A stretch of 64,000 nt of DNA from Crocodylus rhombifer (Eukaryota > Chordata > Crocodylia > Crocodylidae): positions 1,079,265-1,143,264 of the forward strand of contig JAVSML010024335.1 in the NCBI GenBank assembly GCA_038503035.1. Reading direction: 5' to 3'. Below the pieces are notes generated by a model. The model was not told the DNA's origin and made no database searches. It saw only the letters and a list, made by a program, of their open reading frames with translations. Positions 32,629 to 45,518 of the stretch are shown here, piece by piece. The number at the start of each line of letters is the position of its first letter. Position 1 is the first letter of the stretch. Position numbers and translations under genes: made by a program.

Positions 32629-34563
32629 TCATAGTTTCATAGTAGCTGGGGTCAGGAGGGACCTGAACAGATCATCTACCCTGACTCCCTGCCACAGGCA
32701 GGAATGAATGCTGGGTTCATGAGAGGTTAGGTGATCATCTAACCTCTTTTTAAACTTACCCAAGTTAGGGGTGAGGACCACTTCCTGAGGAAGTTGGTTC
32801 CAGATTCTGGCCACCCTAACTGTAAAATGTTGCCTCCTCATCTTTAACCTAAACCTATTCTCCGGTAGCTTATTACCATTCTTCCTCATCACCCCAGGTG
32901 GTGCTGGGGAGAATAAGCCTCTTCCTGTTTGCTGATGATCTCCCCTGATGAGTTTGTAGGCAGCCACCAGCTTCCCCCCTCAGCCTCCTCTTGCCGAGGC
33001 TGAACAGGTTCAGGTCCCTCAGTTTCTCCTCACAGGGCCTGTCCTGCTGCCCTCTCACCAAACGGGTGGCCCTCCTCTGAACTCTCTCCAGGCTGGCCAC
33101 ATCCTTTTTAAAGTGCAGTGCCCAGTACTGGATGCAGTTCGCCAATTGCAGCCTGACCAATGTCACATAGAGGGGAAGTATCACTTCTCTGGACCGACTT
33201 GAGATGCATCTTTGGATGCATGACAAGGTATGGCTGGCCTTGCTGGCTACGGTCTGGCATTGGTGACTCATGTTCCTGCCTCTGTGCTTTCAAGAGGGGA
33301 ACTCCCCAGCCTGTATGTATGCTGTGGATTCCTTCTCCCAAGGTGCAGCACCCTGCATTTATCTATGTTGAACCCCATCCTAGTTTCATCTGCCCACTTT
33401 TGTAGTCTGTCAAAATCTAGTTGCAGCCTTTCTCTCCCTTCAAGTGTGCCCACCTCACTACACATCTTAGTGTCATCAGCAAACTTGGACAATGTGCTTT
33501 CAACCCCCTCATCCAAGTCACTGATGAAGATGTTAAACAGTGTGGGCCTGAGGACTAAGCCCTGGGGGACCCCACTGCTCACATCTCACCAGGTTGAGTA
33601 TGATTTGTCCACCACTACTCTCTGGGTACTCCCCATCAGCCAGTTTTTTAACCATCCAACTGTGTAGGCAACAATGCCACACTCACTTAATTTATTAATG
33701 AGAATGGGGTGAGAGGCAGTGTCAAAGGCCTTCTTAAAGTTTAGAAAGACTATGTCTACAGCAACATCATCATCCAAGGATTTAGTTACCTGGTCATAAA
33801 AGGCAATCGGGTTGGTCAGGCAGGACCTGCCTTTGATGAATCCATGCTGGTTGCCCCGAGCATGATCTCCCCTGCTGGCCCCCGAAAGATATGATCCTTG
33901 ATGATTCTCTTCAAGAACTTCCTGAGGCCTGAGGTGAGGCTTACAGGCCTATAGTCACTTGGGTCCTCCTTCCTGCCTTTATTAAAAATGGAGACCACAT
34001 GAGCTAGTTTCCAATCCCCTGGCACTTGGCTAGATGACCACAAATGCTCATACAGCCATGCCAAGGGCTCCGCTATGACCCCTGCCAGCTCCCTCAACAC
34101 CCTTGAATGGAGGACATCTAGACCTGCAGATTTAAAAATGCCCAGCCCTTCCAGAAGATCCCTAACTATATCTGCGCTGACCCAAGACCTGACAGAGCTA
34201 TCCCTGAGACTGTCCCTACCTCTGGCAGGAGGGATGTTCCAGTCCCTATTCAAGAAAATAGAGGCAAAGAAACTGTTAAAAATATCAGCTTTCTCATCTG
34301 GTGTAGCCACAAGGTTACCATTTGAGTCTTGCAGGGGCTCTGCATTGCCTGGTGCCCTCTTCTTGCTCCCATTGTACTTGAAAAAGGACCTTTTGATGTT
34401 CTTAATCCTGGACACTAGCCTGAGTTTCATCTCTGCCTTGGCCTTCCTTATAGCCCTCCTACACTCACGGGCCAAGGAGAAGTGATTTTTTTCTACAAAT
34501 AATAGACTCTCCAAGAATGTTGGGCCTGCCCAGAGTCTTCTGCATTGTTGCTGTAGCATGAAA
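32629..34563 (-). mobile_element. CR1 LINE, 5'-truncated, most of RT retained
   Basis: The longest CR1 in the window (about 1.9 kb). Reading the minus strand, the frame 33816-34559 (247 codons) covers the pre-RT linker and RT fingers, with KSAGLD and DWKLAHVVSIFNKG / YRPVSLTSG blocks. Frame 33586-33777 holds the first catalytic Asp region, VDIVFLNFKKAFDTASHPIL (Asp of LDF replaced by Asn). Frame 33268-33582 holds [12 protein letters not shown] and the catalytic FADDTK box, intact. Frames 32873-33271 and 32629-32967 carry the C-terminal VRLQLANCIQYWA, LERVQRRATRLV and WNQLPQEVV segments. At least four frame breaks separate them, so it is dead. The 3' end is at 32629 (plus strand TTTCATAGTTTCATAGTAGC). 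The endonuclease domain is absent. Confidence 0.92.
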
Positions 34564-36658
34564 GAAAAATGCTAAACTTTGCTGGTGCTTCCTGTAAAGC
34601 TAAAAAAGACCTACTAAGATGCATTCATCTTCAAAATATTTGCTGCAGCGTTATACTTCACAGAGCTTTGCATTTCTTTAGTCCTTCAGTTCCCATTGTG
34701 TTACAAAATGGATTTAATTCACTCTTTATTGGGAATCTAAAGATGAAAAAAAAATATGTTAATTTACCAAAAATTTGATTTACTAAGGATTTCTGGGAGC
34801 TGTAATCCAGAATTTTGACAAATGCAATTTACAAAGACTAAATTTAAACAATTATAATTTGTGAATGAAAAGATGAAGAAATGTCCTCAGTTAAATGCCA
34901 CACAACAGCCTTAATTATGTCCCTTTGTGCTTTATTAAAAATTAGAGACTTACATATTGGTTTATCAGAAATAGGAGAAGAAACCTTTTGTCTAAGCTTT
35001 GAACAGAACAGAATGATTTTCAAGGTGCTATTTATTGAAGTCCTTCAAGGTCACTTTGTGTTGTTAGGATCCCACTTTTATCCATTTCATTTGGTTACCA
35101 TTAAACATAAACATGCTTCAGTTGAAAGTTTTGATCTAGAAAATTACCTCTTGCTGGGAAGTAAACAACCTGAAGTTATTTGAGCTAAAGGTTACTAAGG
35201 AGTGATAGTACAGCGTTAGAATATAATTACCCACTCATTATTCAGCACAGAGTCAATATCACAAGCCAGGCATAACTAATCAATCTGTCTCTTAAATGTG
35301 ATCTGCTGGTGAGGGATTCTGTGGTTAGGAATTTACAAAGAATTGACAGAGGTCTCCATAATTGCCAGTGGCAAAAACAGTGTAAGGTTTTCTTTGATCT
35401 AACTGTTGCAGACCAGGCACTCAGCAATAATTGGTTATTGAGTCCTTCACAGCCCTGATTACCAACAAGAAGGTCAGAGCTGAAAAAGTGGTGTTTTTCT
35501 TTATTTATTAACTTTAATACAAAAATGCTGCTGACCCCTATTGTCTCACAGGACTGAGAAAAAAACAAACCAAAAGTACCAAGAGGGTTTTTTGGAGTGA
35601 AAAAAACCACAATTATCTGAGTTGTTATAAGGAATTGTAACAGATAATATTTACAGGGCGCTTATAACCTCAGAAGGTTGTTCATAATAAGCTGTGGTGA
35701 TTCTTTCTCCTACCCTTGCTCAGGCAACTGTTCATCCCATTCATCTAATCTCCTCCCAAGGTTTTATTCTGGGGCTTAGGAAGTCATAAAACCAATGGGA
35801 GACAGAGTTTTGAAATATAATGGTAGAAAATTGCTTACTCATGGCATCACAAGATGACTAAGGAAGGGCTTCATTGTTATTAGCGCTGGTAAGTTGCTCT
35901 CTAACCTACCTGCCTAAAAGAATTCATAGGAATCCACAGACTCAGTATAGAAGTGTTGTGTGACCCCCAAAATAACTGATTTTGAATGTGTTATTCCTTT
36001 TTACAATACTTAGAATTTTGAGAGATCCTCAAGCAAAAGAAAAGGATAGTTCCAGAATTTGTCCATAGGTGATTTTTCTCTGTTGCTCTGCATGCCTCAT
36101 ATACATAGAAGCACTGCAGAGGAGCCCTAGTGGCTTTGGAATGTGCTTCTTTGTACATGTAAAAAAGGTGTATTGTTCAACATTAGTTAGGATGATCATC
36201 AGATAGTAACTGGATGCTATAGGGTTCACAAGGACAAAGAATTATGAAATAACACTGAATGATGGTAGGCTTACCTGAGTGGCAGGACATTAATGTACAT
36301 GGTTGACTATTGCTCAGTTATGATGTTAGTTTTTAGCTTCAAAACTTATGCAATAATCAAATCAGAACACAATATGGGGAGGAATAAAGAGTTACAATGT
36401 GCAAATGTATCTAGTTAATTAGTTCGGGTGTGAATGTATAGTAACTGTTGCTTGCATATAAAAGTGGCATACTGTATGTGCAAAACAATATATTATATCC
36501 ATCCATGTTTCAAGATCACTGTTCTGCTTCATTTTATGTTAAAGCCCTTCTATCCATTACGAAAGCCCTAATGTTTCTTTTATTATCCAGCCAATTCCCT
36601 GTAGCAATTGATGCATATCCTATAAAGGCACTTCCTTCTCTATCTACATTGATGTACA
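34564..36658. other. AT-rich noncoding sequence
   Basis: A 100-codon frame (34881-35183) and a 122-codon minus frame (35242-35610) have no domain, no biased third-base use that I can see and no plausible splice context. Nothing else recognised. Confidence 0.4.
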
Positions 36659-36800
36659 AAGGTGCATCCCTTGTGTGTGTCTACACAAGACATTTACCAC
36701 AGAGTAGAGTAGTTGGGTGCCTATCCACATGCATTGAGGCTGCTCCAATGCTCTATAGTTACAATGCATCAGAGCAGACTCGATTAACCAAGCTCAGGCC
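36659..36800. mobile_element. Inverted-end element fragment (GGGTGC family)
   Basis: GGGTGCCTATCCACATGCAT at 36715 matches the family terminus. The following GCTGCTCCAATGC..ATGCATCAGAGCAGACTCGA is the reverse complement of 26140-26200. A second end-like word, GGTGCATCCC..GTCTACAC, lies at 36661. Confidence 0.5.
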
Positions 36801-38394
36801 TTAATTATGCCCCATATTGCTGCAGGATTGCTTTATTATTACATCTCTTTTGCTGCCTGAAGGGAGTAAAAATCTTTTGCCTGCCTTTCATTTTATTTAA
36901 AAAATTCATTTGCAATTAAAATAAACAAAATATAGAGATTAAAGTTCATAGATGTATCAAAAATGGCTGTTACTTGATCAGCATAAGGATACAGTGTATA
37001 ATAATAAGGAGGAACTCAAGCTAAGCAGAAACACAAATTAAAGAGGTGATGCTTAAGAGGCTGCAAGGCTGGTTGCAATGATCAAAAGCTCTTCAGAAGC
37101 AGGTTTCTCTCCTCCCTATGAGTACAACGCAGCCTTGCAAGGACATCTTTCTGAAAACCTTCTGCCCTTTCAGAAAATTAATAAATTGCTACCGCTATCA
37201 GAGATGCCTCATTCTACCATTTAATTTGAAACATATTTGTCAGTGGGTCTAAATGCCATAACGATAAGGTTAATATTTAGTGTTCAATGACAACTGAAAT
37301 AAAATAAGCATATCTAGGCTGGGATCACCATGTTAAATGTAGAAGATGTTAATCATGTAAGTGCAATCAATGAATTTCTTTTCCATCTCCCATCTTTTTC
37401 CATCTCCAACACTAACACCTCCAGATAGTAGTTCTTTAGTCACAGTTGTTTACTATACCAGTGTAACCATCCTAATCTTTCAGAGAACAACGAATGAGCC
37501 CACATATGCACTTTAAAAGTATAAGCTGGCAAAAAAAGGGTGTAATGTGGATTTCAATTGTAGCAAGGTTGTACAGAATGGTATTGCCATAGTTGATATC
37601 ATTGGCAAATATGTCATTTGCCTTTACTGTATATACAGTATTATCTTTCTTCTGATAATTTCAAATAACTCTATACCTGACTATTAATTAGAATAGATAG
37701 TCTTACAGTTGAAGGTATCAAAATTGACCAAAAAACTGAGTTAATTATAATAAAAATGTAAGCCCATGAAAACATTTTAGATAACTTAATTAAGGGTATT
37801 TTGTTGTGTGGTTTCAGCAAATTCATTAATAAGCCTTATGCCAGTCATTCATAGGTCTTTGTAATGATCTCTGTGGCTAAGTACAGACAGTCAAAAAGTC
37901 CAAGGCGAAATTGGTTCAATCTTTGCAGGTTAGTCTAAGATGCATAGATTGAACCATTAAGCAGACATTCACTTTTGATTCCAGAAATGCAAAGGAGGTG
38001 GTGGGGTGAGGAAAGTGGGTGCAGGGGAGATGCAAAGCATCCTAGGATTCTGAAAGACACCTGAGCTAACTTGAATCTGGAAGGGGTCTGGGACAAAATT
38101 TGAATAAACCAATTTAACCTAAAATTAAATCTGATACTAAATCCATATCCAGTTTTATCTTAAACCTCTTTTTGCCATTTTGAAAGTGGTTTATGTGCGC
38201 TGAACTTCTGTTGTGTTATAGATTTGAACCACTTTCCAATCATGTATAACATTTTATGTGTAATTTCTGTCCCTTGCCTGTATGGTGGACTCTGCTGATA
38301 GTTCTCCATCCTTTTCAGGACAGGGTCCAGAGGGCACTACTTTTGCATAAAACTAGGAGGCAGTTTACTGAACTGCTCCTCCATCTACCTTCTG
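36801..38394. other. Noncoding; hairpin at 37913-37955
   Basis: GGTTCAATCT (37913-37922) and AGATTGAACC (37946-37955) form a perfect 10-bp stem with a 23-base loop. The 37870-38230 interval looks like a further short inverted-end repeat, because TTTGAACCACTTTCC near 38223 echoes it, but termini are unclear. Confidence 0.4.
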
Positions 38395-38645
38395 TGGGCT
38401 TATCCACATGGACACTGCATCATCATAGCCATTAGCTAGGTCACCATAGCTCATTGCTACAGTGAAGTAACATCAGCAGGCATGAACCGATGCTGCTGTG
38501 CAGTAGCATGGGGAAAAAACCCATGTGGTGTCAGGACTGCACAGTAACACTGGTTGCTTCACAGTCATTTAGTACTCACTTCAGCAAGTACTAAATGACT
38601 GTCCAGTAACAACTGTGAAGTCTGGTACATGTGTAGATGCACCCA
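38395..38645. mobile_element. Inverted-end element (GGGTGC family)
   Basis: Left end TGGGCTTATCCACATGG and right end ACATGTGTAGATGCACCCA are imperfect inverted copies. An internal palindrome, CATTTAGTACTCACTTCAGC / AAGTACTAAATG, occupies 38565-38601. Non-coding, about 250 bp. Confidence 0.6.
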
Positions 38646-39583
38646 GCATCTCAAATTCTAGGTATAACTGGATGGCCCACTCTTCCCCATGCAAAGAGAC
38701 TAGTAATCCTTTCTTAGGATCTCAGTAGTCTTATTTCAAGACAATGGCAGTTTGGCCTTTGTTTTCAGTATTTCTCCCTCCCAATTGTCTCTGACAAACT
38801 GACAAATCTGGCTGGAGCTAAAGGTGGCATTCACAGACTCATACTACTATATACTATGCATACATGGAAGAGCAGGCTTGAAAAGCTAAGTGGTATCATT
38901 GAGATGTTGGAAGAGGAGGTCATTCTGTTATTCAAAAAACCTGGAGTTGAGACTGACTTATGAAGTAAGTTATTTGCTTACAACAGTTTATATTATACAT
39001 CTCTACATTATTTAGTCTATAGGTGTGAATCTACACTGACCTCTGCTTGGAATTACATTGCCTTCCAACTCCCTCCAATGGCTGAAGAGAGTACAAACAC
39101 CATGGTCTATCTCCTAAGAGATGACCAAGCAGAAAAATATAGTGGACTGCCCCTTTGCTTTTTCTGACAAAGTATCTGTAAGCATATCTGGCAAGTGGGG
39201 TGATTTTAAATGCAAGAATTTGTAACACAACATTGTTTTTGAATTTAGGGTAAAAATTTTAATCAATTTAATTTTTCAAAATGTGTTTGCTTTTGAAAAA
39301 GATGTTACTAACTCAGGCAAGTACTTTCCTCCTTGGAAACATTATGCAAAAAAGCAAAATCTATATTTACACTGGAATGTTTTTAACAAACAACTTGATA
39401 TAATAGATTGGATTTACAAATATATGTATGTTGTGACAATACTATGAGAACTGTTTTTGATTACAGTAATAGATTCTGCATAAAATCCCTAATGCAAATA
39501 CTTAACAGATCACTCTTGCCTAAGGTATAAGACATTGTCTATTATGTAAAGCCATATAAGCTTTATTCCATAGCTGATATCTC
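38646..39583. other. AT-rich noncoding sequence
   Basis: No frame or repeat supported. Confidence 0.4.
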
Positions 39584-40197
39584 AGAGCCTTTGTACACGC
39601 CACACTTTTTGCCCATTCTTGCACTGCAACTGCATGACTGCTTGCATGAGTGAGTTTCCATATGCTTTAAAAGTCTTTCTAGTGCATTAAACTAGAACTC
39701 CTTGGATGTAGTTTAGTTTGGCTCGCCAGGAATTAAAGTGTTGCATCCAAGAATTCGTTGTGTGCAAACCCAAGAGCACTCAAAGATGTGTAATGAGCCT
39801 CTTGTCCACCAGATGGTGATGCAACTTTTTTGTAGTTCACCCCCTTTGAATTGCTTTTGCTTTTGAATTGCTTCTGCTTTTTTGTTTTTTGTTTTTGTCT
39901 TGCGCAGTTTGCTGGCTCCTTGCTTCCACAACTGTATGGCAGGGCACAGGCATAGAGTGTGGGGGGGGCATGCAGGTTGGAGGGGGGCAGCACTGGACCA
40001 TCCTGCTCTCCTGTAGCGCCAGCTGGGAGCCATGTTTAATTTGTTCAAAAACCTAGTGTGTGCAAACACAGATGCAACATGCCAAAGCTTAATTCATTTG
40101 AAAACATATGACATTGTGCTACAAGATAAACAAGTTTAAATTTTATAAACCTATTTAATTTCATGAGGATTAAAGCCTGTGGCGTGTACAGGCACCC
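39584..40197. mobile_element. Inverted-end element with GC-rich core, about 614 bp
   Basis: TGTACACGCCAC (left, about 39592-39603) is repeated exactly in reverse as GTGGCGTGTACA (about 40179-40190). The outer bases (right end ...GGCACCC) match the GGGTGC family. A GC-rich core (39905-40030) with a poly-G run has been acquired between AT-rich arms. The frames 39713-40069 and 39733-39993 (minus) are Lys/Gln-rich products of a T-rich tract and are not credible genes. Confidence 0.6.
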
Positions 40198-41527
40198 TCA
40201 GAACATAGCCACACATTCTAACTCCCAGTTTAGAATCTTGAACACCTAATTGTTATTGGGATGTCTTCTCTACCACCCTCATTCTATATTAAACTTTGCA
40301 AGTAAAAAGATAAAAATATAATTCATTTGTATCTGTGGTAATTTTTTGTGGTGGTTTTATTTTTGTTTTAGACGTGTGCAGAGTCTTCATGTACAACGCA
40401 AAGCAATTGTGTGTCATATGAACAATTTCATATAAAGAAGGCAAAGTATGGTGTTATGTATGGAAATAAGAATTGAAATAAGAAATGTATTGAAATAAAA
40501 GTTAAATTAGAGGGTGGATGAGGCAAAAAGAGATATAGGAAAGTCATTCCAGATGACAGGCATTGCAAAGAAGGTAACTTGCACAAATATTAGTGAGATT
40601 ATTCAGAGTGATTAATGTGTTAATCCTGGCATAACTGGCAAGGGTGCTACATGTGAATCCATTTTAAAGCACAGTAAAATGGCAAACCAGTCATAAAAAT
40701 GTTCCAGAATATGTATGTAGAATATGTGCAACATGTTATGGGTGGTTTGTATGGCACCTTGAATTGAATGTTTAGCAGATTGACTCCAGGCAGAACCCAC
40801 ACTAGGGTATCAAGCTAGCCATGGATTGAAACGGTCATCTGACTGTTGGCTCCAGGGCTGGAGCTGATTATTGGCCCCAGCCCTGGACTGTGCTGGAGCT
40901 GGTCTGAGACTACCATGCAGTCCCTGGCTACTCAACTATCTCCACTACTTTTCAGCCCCAGCTCCAGTCCTAGACCCATGGGTACTCAGCTTTCCTACTG
41001 CCAGCATAATGAGCCTGGGTTTTCCCTGCCCTGCCCCCTGCCAGTTCTGCACTGGTAAGTATGTGATTAGAATCAGATTCCCAGTCCCTAAATTGTGGTT
41101 CCTGCCAGAAATATATGGTATGGAAGGAGACAATGCTGCTGGGATCAGATCCCATGGCACCTGGAAATGAAAATGAGCCAGGGCTTTAGTTGCAGTTTTT
41201 CTTTAATAACTTGAAAATAGTAGACATTCTGTTTGCCTGATTGTTGTTGTGTTTATTGTATACATATAAAGGATTAATTTAAAAAAAGGAAGCAGGGCAA
41301 TTATATAAGAGCAGCTTCTGTTATTGTTGTCATTTGGTGCTTCATATAAGGCCAAGAAAGGGTAAATGACAGGTCTTGTGACCTGAAGGTAGCAATCTTA
41401 GAAGGAATAAAGTGGGGTCAAAGCTACAGCTAGTGAAGTAACCAAAATGTAGCTTACGGAGGACATTACCTTTGGAGCAGAAGGTAGCTGAAGCTGGATC
41501 ATGGGCCTAGAATTCCAGAAACCAGTG
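40198..41527. other. Noncoding; GC-rich patch 40800-41165
   Basis: The GC-rich patch contains GGCTCCAGGGCTGGAGCT and related CAGCCC/GGGCTG words that can pair locally. It gives short overlapping frames on both strands. It may be the core of another transposon, but ends are not visible. Confidence 0.35.
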
Positions 41528-41745
41528 TCTGTTCTTTATTTAAAGCATAACCCCTGGGTGACTTGGGTCAAATGATTTCCATTGTTCTGTGCCTCAAGTC
41601 CTTATCTGAAAAATGAAAATTGCTCTGCCCTGTACAACATGAAAATAGTACTACCCCGCTTTACAGGGCTGTTTTAAAGAATGTATATTACAGAATGTGA
41701 GGTGATAAGACAGTATGCCAATGAGTGCTGCACAAGTACCATAGG
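41528..41745 (+). repeat. MIR SINE
   Basis: Reads CTGGGTGACTTGGGTCAAATGA, TGTGCCTCAAGTCCTTATCTGA, AAATGAAAAT and then a GGGCTGTTTTAAAGAATGTA stretch. This is the MIR core in order (GTGACCTTGGGCAA..CTGTGCCTCA..CATCTGTAAAATG..GGGTTGTTGTGAGGAT). Confidence 0.75.
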
Positions 41746-42995
41746 CAGACAGGTAGAGCTGTAGTCCAACCATCCCTGTAAAGTTCTGAGCATTCATGAC
41801 ACACAGCATAGGTGGAAAAATCTCTTTATTTTCTGAAAGAGAACAAGAATTTGCCTATGAGAAACTCCCCCCCTGTATGTTTCTATACTAATGAGTGAAA
41901 AGATTATGTACCACTTGAAAGATGGGATATTTTCCATGTCAACTATTTTTTTTAACTTTTGCTTATCTTCACTATCACACTAACAGCAAGCATAAGTGCA
42001 CAAAAAGGAGGAGCGAATGATCTTGGTAATGTCATCTGCAGAATACACTTTGGATGACACTGAATCTCAGGATTCAAGTAAGAGGTTGTATAGGCAAGTT
42101 AAGGCTACCTACTTTGCCTTTATTTCTTACAGGGAAGAAAGATTTGAAGGGATTTTTCTGCCTTGTCTAAAAGAAAACCTCTTAAACTCGGCTTCCTTTT
42201 TGTTTAAATGAACCACAAGCCAGGGTTTTCATTCTATAACAAATGAAACTACAAGAAGATAAAGGAGTCAGTGGAAATCAAGTGAACTAGAACCAGCAGG
42301 GGAAGACAGGCTGAGTGACTGCTGGATGGGCTTGTCAATACTTCAACAATTCAATGTCATTTACAACAAGAATATTGCCAGGAGCATGCAGCAAGTGTCT
42401 CATTTGATTAAAGTACTTGTCTCTGATTTTAATTTCTTCAAAGTATTTCTGACACTTGATTTGCGTTTGCAGCAGCAAAGTTTTTATCAACTCATAAAGT
42501 TATTCTAGGAGGACTGTTCAGGATTCATACTACCATAGGACAGGTTGAAATACCAGGCTGCATTCCCATGAGTGGGAATGTGTGGTCTGCAGTATCTCAA
42601 AGCCTTTTGAGGAGCCATAGAATGCATACAGTGCATGTTAATCTTTCACCATACTGCAAATATACAGCTCAGTGGAAAAATTAGATAGTGGGAAATCCTG
42701 GTATCTTAAAAGCCATGCCAAAAAAAGTGGTATGGCACACATGGCAGCAGCATACGCCATGAGAAACTGGAGCCTGGCTGGCCAGAGCCATGCTCCAGCT
42801 GCCAGCCCCAGTGGCTGGATTGCCCCAGGAGGTCCCCAGAATTCCTGGTAAGGCTGCTGGGCAGCCTGGGTGCTTGCCCCAGCCTCCCCTACCCTATCTG
42901 GGGCAATTTGGCAGTGTGCATGCAGGGGCATACCCAGGGACAACTAGCAGGAGCACAAATATGTGCTGCAGCTAGTTGTCCCTGGGGAAATGTAC
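41746..42995. other. Noncoding; GC-rich patch 42740-42960
   Basis: No gene. The patch contains AGCTAGTTGTCCCTGGG (about 42970) and its inverse CCCAGGGACAACTAGC (about 42931). This makes an inverted repeat immediately outside the hAT MITE at 42996. Confidence 0.4.
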
Positions 42996-44002
42996 TAGGC
43001 CTGTGCAAAGCGGCTAGATTTGGATTCGGCTGATTTGGGGGGCATTGCTTCAATTCGGTGATTTGAATCACTGTCCCAGATCATTTTGGCTAAATCTTAT
43101 TTGGAGATTTGGCTGCTGCTGAATCTCTGAATCACGTAGGACCATCCCCCACCTCCTCTCCCAGCCTGGGCAATGGCTGCCTCACCTGCCCCAGCTCCCT
43201 GCTCTTTGAAAAAAAAAAAAGCCCCAACTCACCGGGTGCTGCTGGGTGCGGGGAGCAATCCCTGCTGCCCCCCACTGCCTCATGCTGTGGGGGGGGGGGC
43301 TCTGCATGAGGCCCTCCTCACTCCCCCATTCCCCCCATGGCTGTCCTGCCCACCCCAGCTCCAGCCCTTTAAGGAAAAAAAGAAACAAAAAACCCCCAGA
43401 CTCACGGGTTCCTGCTGGATGGAGGGTAATCCCTGCTGCCCCCCCCCCCCACTGTGCCACACTATGTGGGGGGGGCTCTACATGAACCCCCTGAAGCCCT
43501 GAGGCCAATGCAAGAGTTGATGAATCTGTGGGGGGTTGTTTTTGTTTTTCCTAAAGGGCCAGAGCTGGGGCAGATGGGGCAGCCATGAGGGAGCTGGGGG
43601 AACAGTTGGGAGTTGGGGGGCTAGTGACCAAGCACCAGGAGCTGGGGTGGGCGAGGCAGTCATGGGGGGGCTGGGGGAGTGGACAGGGGCCAGGGGGATG
43701 AGGGATCAGGCAGGGGATGGGGCCTGGCAGGGGTCACTCCATGGTCCCCCTCCCTCCTCTTCCAGCCCCCCCTCCCCTACTTACCAGCTCCGAGTCCAGC
43801 TCCAGCTCTCTGTTGCAGCGACCAGGGACTGCCTGAATCATTGAAGCTCTCCAAATCTTTTCCAGATTGATTCAGAGAGCTTCAAATTTATTTGGACCTT
43901 TTTATTGGTCCCCTGATTCAATTCAGATTTTGAGATCTGGCCACCAAATCAGGCCAAATCTCCTCCGAATCAAATCAGCACCTGAAGCTTTGCACAGCCG
44001 TA
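42996..44002. mobile_element. hAT MITE with internal A-B-C repeats, 1.0 kb
   Basis: Starts TAGGCCTGTGCAAAGC and ends GCTTTGCACAGCCGTA. Flanks AAATGTAC and AAACACAT differ only by transitions and are compatible with an aged 8-bp duplication. AT-rich, GATTCGG/AATCAG-type subterminal regions bracket a GC-rich core. The core has unit A (43167-43308) and unit B (43335-43500) in direct order, and unit C (about 43520-43610) inverted. Each unit has CATGGCTG..CTGCCC..CCAGCTC, then an A-rich run (AAGGAAAAAAAG style). Units A and B continue with GGGTNCTGCTGG and AATCCCTGCTGCCCCCC. The 100-codon frames on both strands here are by-products of these repeats. Confidence 0.75.
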
Positions 44003-45269
44003 AAACACATCTTTCCCCTCGTGAGGACATGCCCCCATTGTCCACTAAAGAAGAGGAAGTGGCTGATCTGAGCTCTGGAAAGGACAGATATTTGAAGTTG
44101 ATTTTTCTTATTTACTAGTGGATTCTAATCCTAACTAGAACATATTCAAAAAAGGATGCTTTGGGCTCTTCAGCTTTTCCCACTTCACTATTTTACTGGA
44201 TGTACATCATTAATAGTGCTTTTAGAAGGAGACATAAGGAGCAAATGAAACAGAACTATTAAGAAGAAAAGGAACAAGGGACTGACAGATTTTCCCACAG
44301 AGGAACAACAGATACATTATGGCCAATCCTTTAAGTTTGGGTCTCTGCTATAAAAATGCTGTTTCTGAGGAAACACATTCTCCAGGTGGCAATAATGGTA
44401 CTGGATATAGCCATTTACTGCAATTTTCATTTGAGAGAGCAACTAGACATATTATTACAGTCCACTACAATATCAGTATTTTGGTATGAACTGTTGAACC
44501 TTGGGTTCTCAATAAGTTATGTCCCAGATCCCCTATTCAAGCAAAATTGTATTTAGTTCAAGTGAGCAGAGAGCTGCTAGCTTTAATAGTGTTTTCCCTG
44601 TGTTGGGTGCCTAGAGACCCCAAATAAAGATAAAGCAGATTTATAGATGCTTTGTATTATATGAGTTGTCAATACTAAAGCACTGTTATCTTGGCTGGGG
44701 ATCAGTCAGGTGCAGTGGCTCTCCCATACTCATTTTATGCAGACTGTGCCCCATAAGATAGGTATTAGACAGATTTTGGAAGGAAAAAGTTAGAGAATGA
44801 AAGATCTAATTGTAGTATCAGTTACCCTCAAGTAAATTAGGAATATTTTTAGTGAAGTCAAGTAGGTTCATTATACTATAGGATTTTTCATGTTATAGTA
44901 ATTAATGTAGGGCTCACATTGAGGACCTTACTCAACCATGACTTCTATTGAATTTAAACAGAAGTTTCTACAATAGGTCTTTAAATAAATTAGTTACTTC
45001 ATCAGCATTCAAAGTCAAATTCACTTCAGATGAGGAATAAGATTTCATAGTATACTGAAATCTGCATGGGCAGACAGCTTGCTTCAGCACCAGGGTAAGG
45101 GCTGGCCATAGAGATGCTTTGGCTGGCTACCAGAGCTTCTCTGTGGAGAACTGAGCCTCTGGTTGCCTCAGTGCATGGTCTGGGATTGTGCCTGCCTCAC
45201 TTTTTCCCCCCATGGTTTTTTCTGACCCCTTGATATCCAGAGGTCTAATTTTGCCCATGTGGCAAATTT
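44003..45269. other. AT-rich noncoding sequence
   Basis: No gene or recognisable repeat. Confidence 0.4.
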
Positions 45270-45518
45270 GCAGCGCAGAGACCATTTTTTCATTCTTCCA
45301 TGTGCCTCCTGCAGTGTCTCAAAGGGCTTTGAGATGATGCAAGATGCACGTGTGTGCTTGTGTGGATGCACCCTAAATGTATAGCTTTTAATTCCTACTA
45401 CAAATACAAATATAAAAAAGCAGCATGGGGAACATTTTCTCGTTCCTGCACGTGTCTCTTGCAGCATCTCAAATGCCTTTTGAATGCTCATTTGAATGCA
45501 CCCTGAGAGTTTAAACTA
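45270..45518. repeat. Two-copy direct repeat, about 149-bp spacing
   Basis: Unit 1 (45270-45390) and unit 2 (45419-45518) share ACCATTTTTTCATTC / AACATTTTCTCGTTC, GTG.CTC.TGCAG..TCTCAAA and GAATGCACCCT / GGATGCACCCT. Divergence is substantial. Function unknown; the minus frame 45168-45491 is a by-product. Confidence 0.65.

Noticed and set aside
34881..35183. 100-codon plus frame as a host exon
   Set aside because: No recognisable domain, no evident splice signals, and AT-rich composition like the flanks.
39713..40069. 118-codon minus frame rich in Lys and Gln
   Set aside because: It comes from a T-rich tract inside an inverted-end element and is not a credible product.
43173..43508. 109-codon plus and 108-codon minus frames as a Pro-rich protein
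   Set aside because: They are generated by the A/B internal repeats of a non-autonomous hAT MITE.
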